NCBI GenBank assembly: GCA_030037705.1
Contig: JASHQE010000280.1
Span: 1-38,206, forward strand
Length of the DNA: 38,206 nucleotides
Source of the DNA: Acidobacteriaceae bacterium
GTDB lineage: Bacteria > Acidobacteriota > Terriglobia > Terriglobales > Acidobacteriaceae
Direction: 5' to 3'
Part shown: piece after piece, positions 35,599-38,206 of the stretch
Numbering within the stretch: position 1 is the first letter of the stretch
Layout: each line of letters starts with the position of its first letter
Notes under the pieces: model-generated
Database searches by the model: none
The model's input: only the letters and a program-made list of their open reading frames with translations
Told to the model about the DNA's origin: nothing
Program-made: the position numbers and the translations under genes

Positions 35599-37479
35599 AT
35601 GCGTCGCAACCGGTTTTTAGCGGCCGCATTGGTTCCGAGCACTTTGTTGCCGCCGGTCTTTTTGCTGTTTGGCTGCGGTCCATCGCACGCCAAGAGCGCA
35701 TCCGCGAGCCAGCCGCCGCAAGCCACCGCTCCTACGATTGCTGCGGCTGCCCCATCCCAACCGCCCGCGCCTCCTCCTTTGCCCGCTCCCACGGCTGAGC
35801 AGCAACGGGTCGGTGAGCTTATTCAGCAGGTTGAAGCAGCCTATGCCAGCGGCGAGGCCGACTATCACAAAGGCGATCTGGCCGAGGCCAAGGTCCAGTT
35901 CGATCACGCCGTGGATCTGATGCTTTCGAGCGGTCTCGACATCCGCAGCATCCCACAGCTCTCGGACGAGTTCGACCATATTGTCGACAAGGTAAATGCG
36001 CTGGAGATGGAGGCGCTGAAACAGGGCAACGGCTTCGCGCCTCAGGTAGAGGCAACGCCGGCTGACGTGGCCAGCGACGTAACCTTCGCGGTGGACCCGA
36101 ACCTGGTTGCGAAGGCGACGGCCGACCTGGCGACAACCAAGTCTGACCTTCCCCTGGTAATGAATGACTACGTGGCCGCCTTCATCAATTTCTTTGCGTA
36201 TTCCCAGCGCGGCCATGCCACGCTGCTCCACTCTTTCGAGCGCGCGGGCCGCTACCGCGCCATGATTCAGCGCGTCATGGCCGAGGAGGGCGTGCCGCAG
36301 GACCTCATCTATCTGGCCGTTGCCGAATCGGGCTTTCAACCCCGGGCCATCAATCGGGGGTCTCGTGCCGGCGGTATCTGGCAGTTCATGCCGTATGGCG
36401 ACTATGGACTGACACGCAACAGCTACATCGACGAACGCTTCGATCCGGAAAAATCCACGCGCGCCTACGCCCGCTACATGAAGTTCCTCTACAACCAGCT
36501 TGGCGACTGGTACCTTGCCATGGCTGCCTATGACTGGGGCGCCGGCAACGTGCAGCGCGCCGTGGAGAAGACCGGCTACGCCGATTTCTGGGAGCTCTAT
36601 AAGCGTCACAACTTGCCGGGCGAAACCCAGAACTACGTCCCCGAGATTCTTGCCGCCATCATCATCGCCAACCATCCCACGCAGTATGGGTTCGATGACG
36701 TGACTCTCGATCCGCCGGTGCTTACGGATACCGTGACAGTCAATTACTCGATCGATCTGCGCCTGGTCTCCGACCTGGTCGGCGCGCCGATCGATGAATT
36801 GGAAGCCTTGAATCCGAGCCTGCTGCGCCTGGTTACGCCCCCTGATTCCTCCTTCGATCTCCATCTTCCCGCCGGGACGGCCGCACTCTTCGATCAGCGC
36901 GTCGCGCAGATTCCTGAGTCCAAGCGCAACTCCTGGCGCTATCATCCGGTCGCGCCCGGCGACACGCTGGCCTCGGTCGCACACGAATATCGCGTGCAGC
37001 CCGCTGAGTTGGCTGCTGCCAATCAGCTCAGCGAGGCCGACAGCCTGCAGGGTATCGATGCCGTGGTTGTTCCGGTAGCTCCCGAGGCGGAGCCTATCGC
37101 GCACAGGGTGCTCTATACAGTCCGCCGGGGTGATACGCTTATCACGATTGCCGACCGTTTCGGCGTCTCACTCGCGGAACTGCGCCGCTGGAACAATCTG
37201 ACCGGCATCCGGGTCGAGCCTGGCCGCCGACTGCACGTGGCCGAGCCTGCCTCAATCCAGCACACTGCCCGCAGCAGCCGTCATTCCCGGGCTTCGGCAA
37301 GAGCGCATTCCACCTCTTCAGCCAGCAGGGCTCACGCCGGGTCCTCCAAGGCGTCCGCCGGCAGGGAGCATACAACTACGGCTAAGAAGCAGCCACAGTC
37401 GGCCGGGAAAGCTGTCCATGCGGGGCGCCGCTCCACGCGCAAGAGCGCGGAGCTCGCAAAGAGTTCGTCGCAGAAGTAA
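35599..37479 (+). CDS. mltD: Membrane-bound lytic murein transglycosylase D-like lipoprotein with two LysM domains
   Basis: From the ATG at 35599 the protein has 626 residues and a lipoprotein signal, MRRNRFLAAALVPSTLLPP then lipobox LFGC (Cys 26). The frame reaches back to a GTG at 35548, and a TTG at 35581 has GGGG upstream; the ATG best fits the short Arg-rich n-region. A Pro/Ala linker and a helical region precede the SLT domain with catalytic Glu 243 (LAVAESGFQPRA), GGIWQFMP and AMAAYDWGAGNV. Two LysM domains follow (about 447-494, VAPGDTLASVAHEY, and 506-549, TVRRGDTLITIADRFGVS). The last 75 residues are a Ser/Ala/Arg/Lys/His-rich basic tail. Cleaves peptidoglycan with 1,6-anhydro product formation. 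A family match is clear; the tail is unusual. Confidence 0.9.
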   Translation: MRRNRFLAAALVPSTLLPPVFLLFGCGPSHAKSASASQPPQATAPTIAAAAPSQPPAPPPLPAPTAEQQRVGELIQQVEAAYASGEADYHKGDLAEAKVQFDHAVDLMLSSGLDIRSIPQLSDEFDHIVDKVNALEMEALKQGNGFAPQVEATPADVASDVTFAVDPNLVAKATADLATTKSDLPLVMNDYVAAFINFFAYSQRGHATLLHSFERAGRYRAMIQRVMAEEGVPQDLIYLAVAESGFQPRAINRGSRAGGIWQFMPYGDYGLTRNSYIDERFDPEKSTRAYARYMKFLYNQLGDWYLAMAAYDWGAGNVQRAVEKTGYADFWELYKRHNLPGETQNYVPEILAAIIIANHPTQYGFDDVTLDPPVLTDTVTVNYSIDLRLVSDLVGAPIDELEALNPSLLRLVTPPDSSFDLHLPAGTAALFDQRVAQIPESKRNSWRYHPVAPGDTLASVAHEYRVQPAELAAANQLSEADSLQGIDAVVVPVAPEAEPIAHRVLYTVRRGDTLITIADRFGVSLAELRRWNNLTGIRVEPGRRLHVAEPASIQHTARSSRHSRASARAHSTSSASRAHAGSSKASAGREHTTTAKKQPQSAGKAVHAGRRSTRKSAELAKSSSQK

Positions 37480-37514
37480 AAAATCTTCAACCCATCGCAT
37501 TCCACGCTTGTGTT

Positions 37515-37548
37515 TTGCTGGTTTTTGTGTGCAAGCTATAGCTACAAT
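37515..37548 (+). promoter_or_regulatory. Candidate promoter of the histone H1-like gene
   Basis: TTGCTG (37515-37520) and TATAGC (37537-37542) with a 16-base spacer, or TACAAT (37543-37548) as the -10, stand 86-119 bases before the ATG. Neither pair is perfect. Confidence 0.4.
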
Positions 37549-37633
37549 AACTTCCACACATCGGAATCTTCTTTTCCGCTCTGTGTGAGATAGCTCAAAA
37601 CCAGGGCAGCGGCGAGCCGCTGGAGGCAATCGG

Positions 37634-38101
37634 ATGGATGACGTGTTCAGGATGTACGCGATGGGTACCGGCGATCCCACCGGGGAGCCGGGAGAACTGG
37701 ACCCAGATGGGGTCGGTGGTTTGAGTGACGAAGAAGATGACGAGATCGAAACCGCCGGCATACATACTTCATCGGATGACGATGAGGTAGTGGCTGAAGA
37801 GATTGTGATCGCGGTAGAGGCTGTGCCCGTGGCCAAACCCGCTGCGAAAAAAGCCACAAAGAAAGCCGCCAAAAAGGCGCCCGCCAAGAAAAAGGCGGCC
37901 GCGAAGAAAGCTCCGGCCAAGAAAGCCGCCAAAAAAGCGGTGAAGAAGGCTCCGGCCAAGAAGGCGGCGAAAAAGGCGGTGAAGAAAGCTGCCAAGAAAG
38001 CTCCGGCTAAGAAGGCAGCGAAGAAAGCGGCCAAAAAGGCGCCCGCCAAAAAAGCCGCAAAGAGGACTGTAAAAAAGGCCGCCAGAAAGAAAAGGAAGTA
38101 A
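37634..38101 (+). CDS. Histone H1-like Lys/Ala-repeat DNA-binding protein with acidic N-terminal region
   Basis: The 155-residue protein is two-part. Residues 1-62 are acidic (GELDPDG, LSDEEDDEIE, SSDDDEVVAEE) and residues about 66-155 are almost only Lys, Ala and Pro, built on repeated KKAPAKKAAKK and KKAVKK units, ending RKKRK. Such tails resemble eukaryotic histone H1 and bacterial HctB/AlgP-type proteins and bind DNA without sequence preference. GGAGG lies seven bases before the ATG. A strong terminator follows. The acidic head might mask the tail or bind partners. Family resemblance is by composition and repeats, so homology is less secure than the DNA-binding role. Confidence 0.8.
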   Translation: MDDVFRMYAMGTGDPTGEPGELDPDGVGGLSDEEDDEIETAGIHTSSDDDEVVAEEIVIAVEAVPVAKPAAKKATKKAAKKAPAKKKAAAKKAPAKKAAKKAVKKAPAKKAAKKAVKKAAKKAPAKKAAKKAAKKAPAKKAAKRTVKKAARKKRK

Positions 38102-38121
38102 GGGTTCAAGGCAAGCAAAAG

Positions 38122-38144
38122 AGTCCGCTGCGGCGGACTTTTTT
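38122..38144 (+). terminator. Rho-independent terminator of the histone H1-like gene
   Basis: AGTCCGC and GCGGACT form a perfect seven-bp stem with a TGCG loop, ending in six T. It lies 21 bases after the stop. Confidence 0.92.
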
Positions 38145-38206
38145 GTGCGAGCGGTATCCTTAGAGCAAAACCATAGTAACTGTATCCCTTTCTAGTTCTT
38201 CAGAAG

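Noticed and set aside
35617..37104. Minus-strand open frame of 495 codons
   Set aside because: Antisense to the MltD-like gene, which has full SLT and LysM motifs.
37850..38095. Lys/Ala-coding stretch considered as a DNA-level tandem repeat or CRISPR-like array
   Set aside because: Units are irregular in length, carry synonymous differences and keep one reading frame, so it is a protein repeat, not an array with spacers.
37318..38118. Minus-strand frame with Phe/Ala/Leu repeats that looks like a membrane protein
   Set aside because: It is the reverse reading of the Lys/Ala codons of the histone-like gene; it spans the gene boundary and has no independent start signals.

Overview
The window is GC-rich bacterial chromosome and looks like a plant-polymer-degrading soil acidobacterium (Terriglobales type). 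Reasons: a bamA gene followed by two tandem skp/ompH genes, LysM lytic transglycosylase and histone-H1-like genes near lepA, several secreted glycoside hydrolases including one with a Tat signal, and many GTG/TTG starts. This placement is inference from gene content; there is no rRNA or tRNA gene in the window to confirm it.

Region 1 (1-3668) holds a partial Tat-exported GH2-type glycosidase running off the left edge and a KduD-like dehydrogenase, separated by a short intergenic repeat. Region 2 (about 3794-8142) is the clearest functional unit: a TPP riboswitch, a helix that can mask the ribosome binding site, a TonB-dependent receptor, an APH-fold kinase and a PnuC-family (PnuT-like) transporter. 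Together they read as an outer membrane to cytoplasm thiamine uptake and phosphorylation operon. Region 3 (8127-13158) holds a D-2-hydroxyacid dehydrogenase, a membrane diguanylate cyclase with a periplasmic repeat sensor, and a PAP2-type secreted phosphatase. Region 4 (13341-16199) is a MoxR/chelatase-like ATPase and VWA protein pair. Region 5 (16396-20982) is a divergent pair of secreted carbohydrate enzymes, a GH115 family protein and a beta-helix/PKD/PA14 protein. Region 6 (21048-27115) is a complete tripartite RND efflux operon (permease, adaptor, outer membrane lipoprotein), followed by a thiol peroxidase of the glutathione peroxidase family.

Region 7 (28085-33346) is the outer membrane biogenesis block: a structured, possibly RNA-encoding stretch, a promoter, bamA, a terminator, then two paralogous skp genes, each with its own near-identical -10 region, long leader and terminator. 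Region 8 (33664-38144) holds lepA, a divergently transcribed MltD-like LysM lipoprotein, and a histone-H1-like protein with an acidic head and Lys/Ala-repeat tail, closed by a strong terminator.

The most interesting signals are the TPP-controlled kinase/PnuT/TonB operon and its leader structure, the unassigned structured region before bamA, and the duplicated skp units with conserved leaders. No CRISPR array, insertion sequence, tRNA or rRNA was seen.
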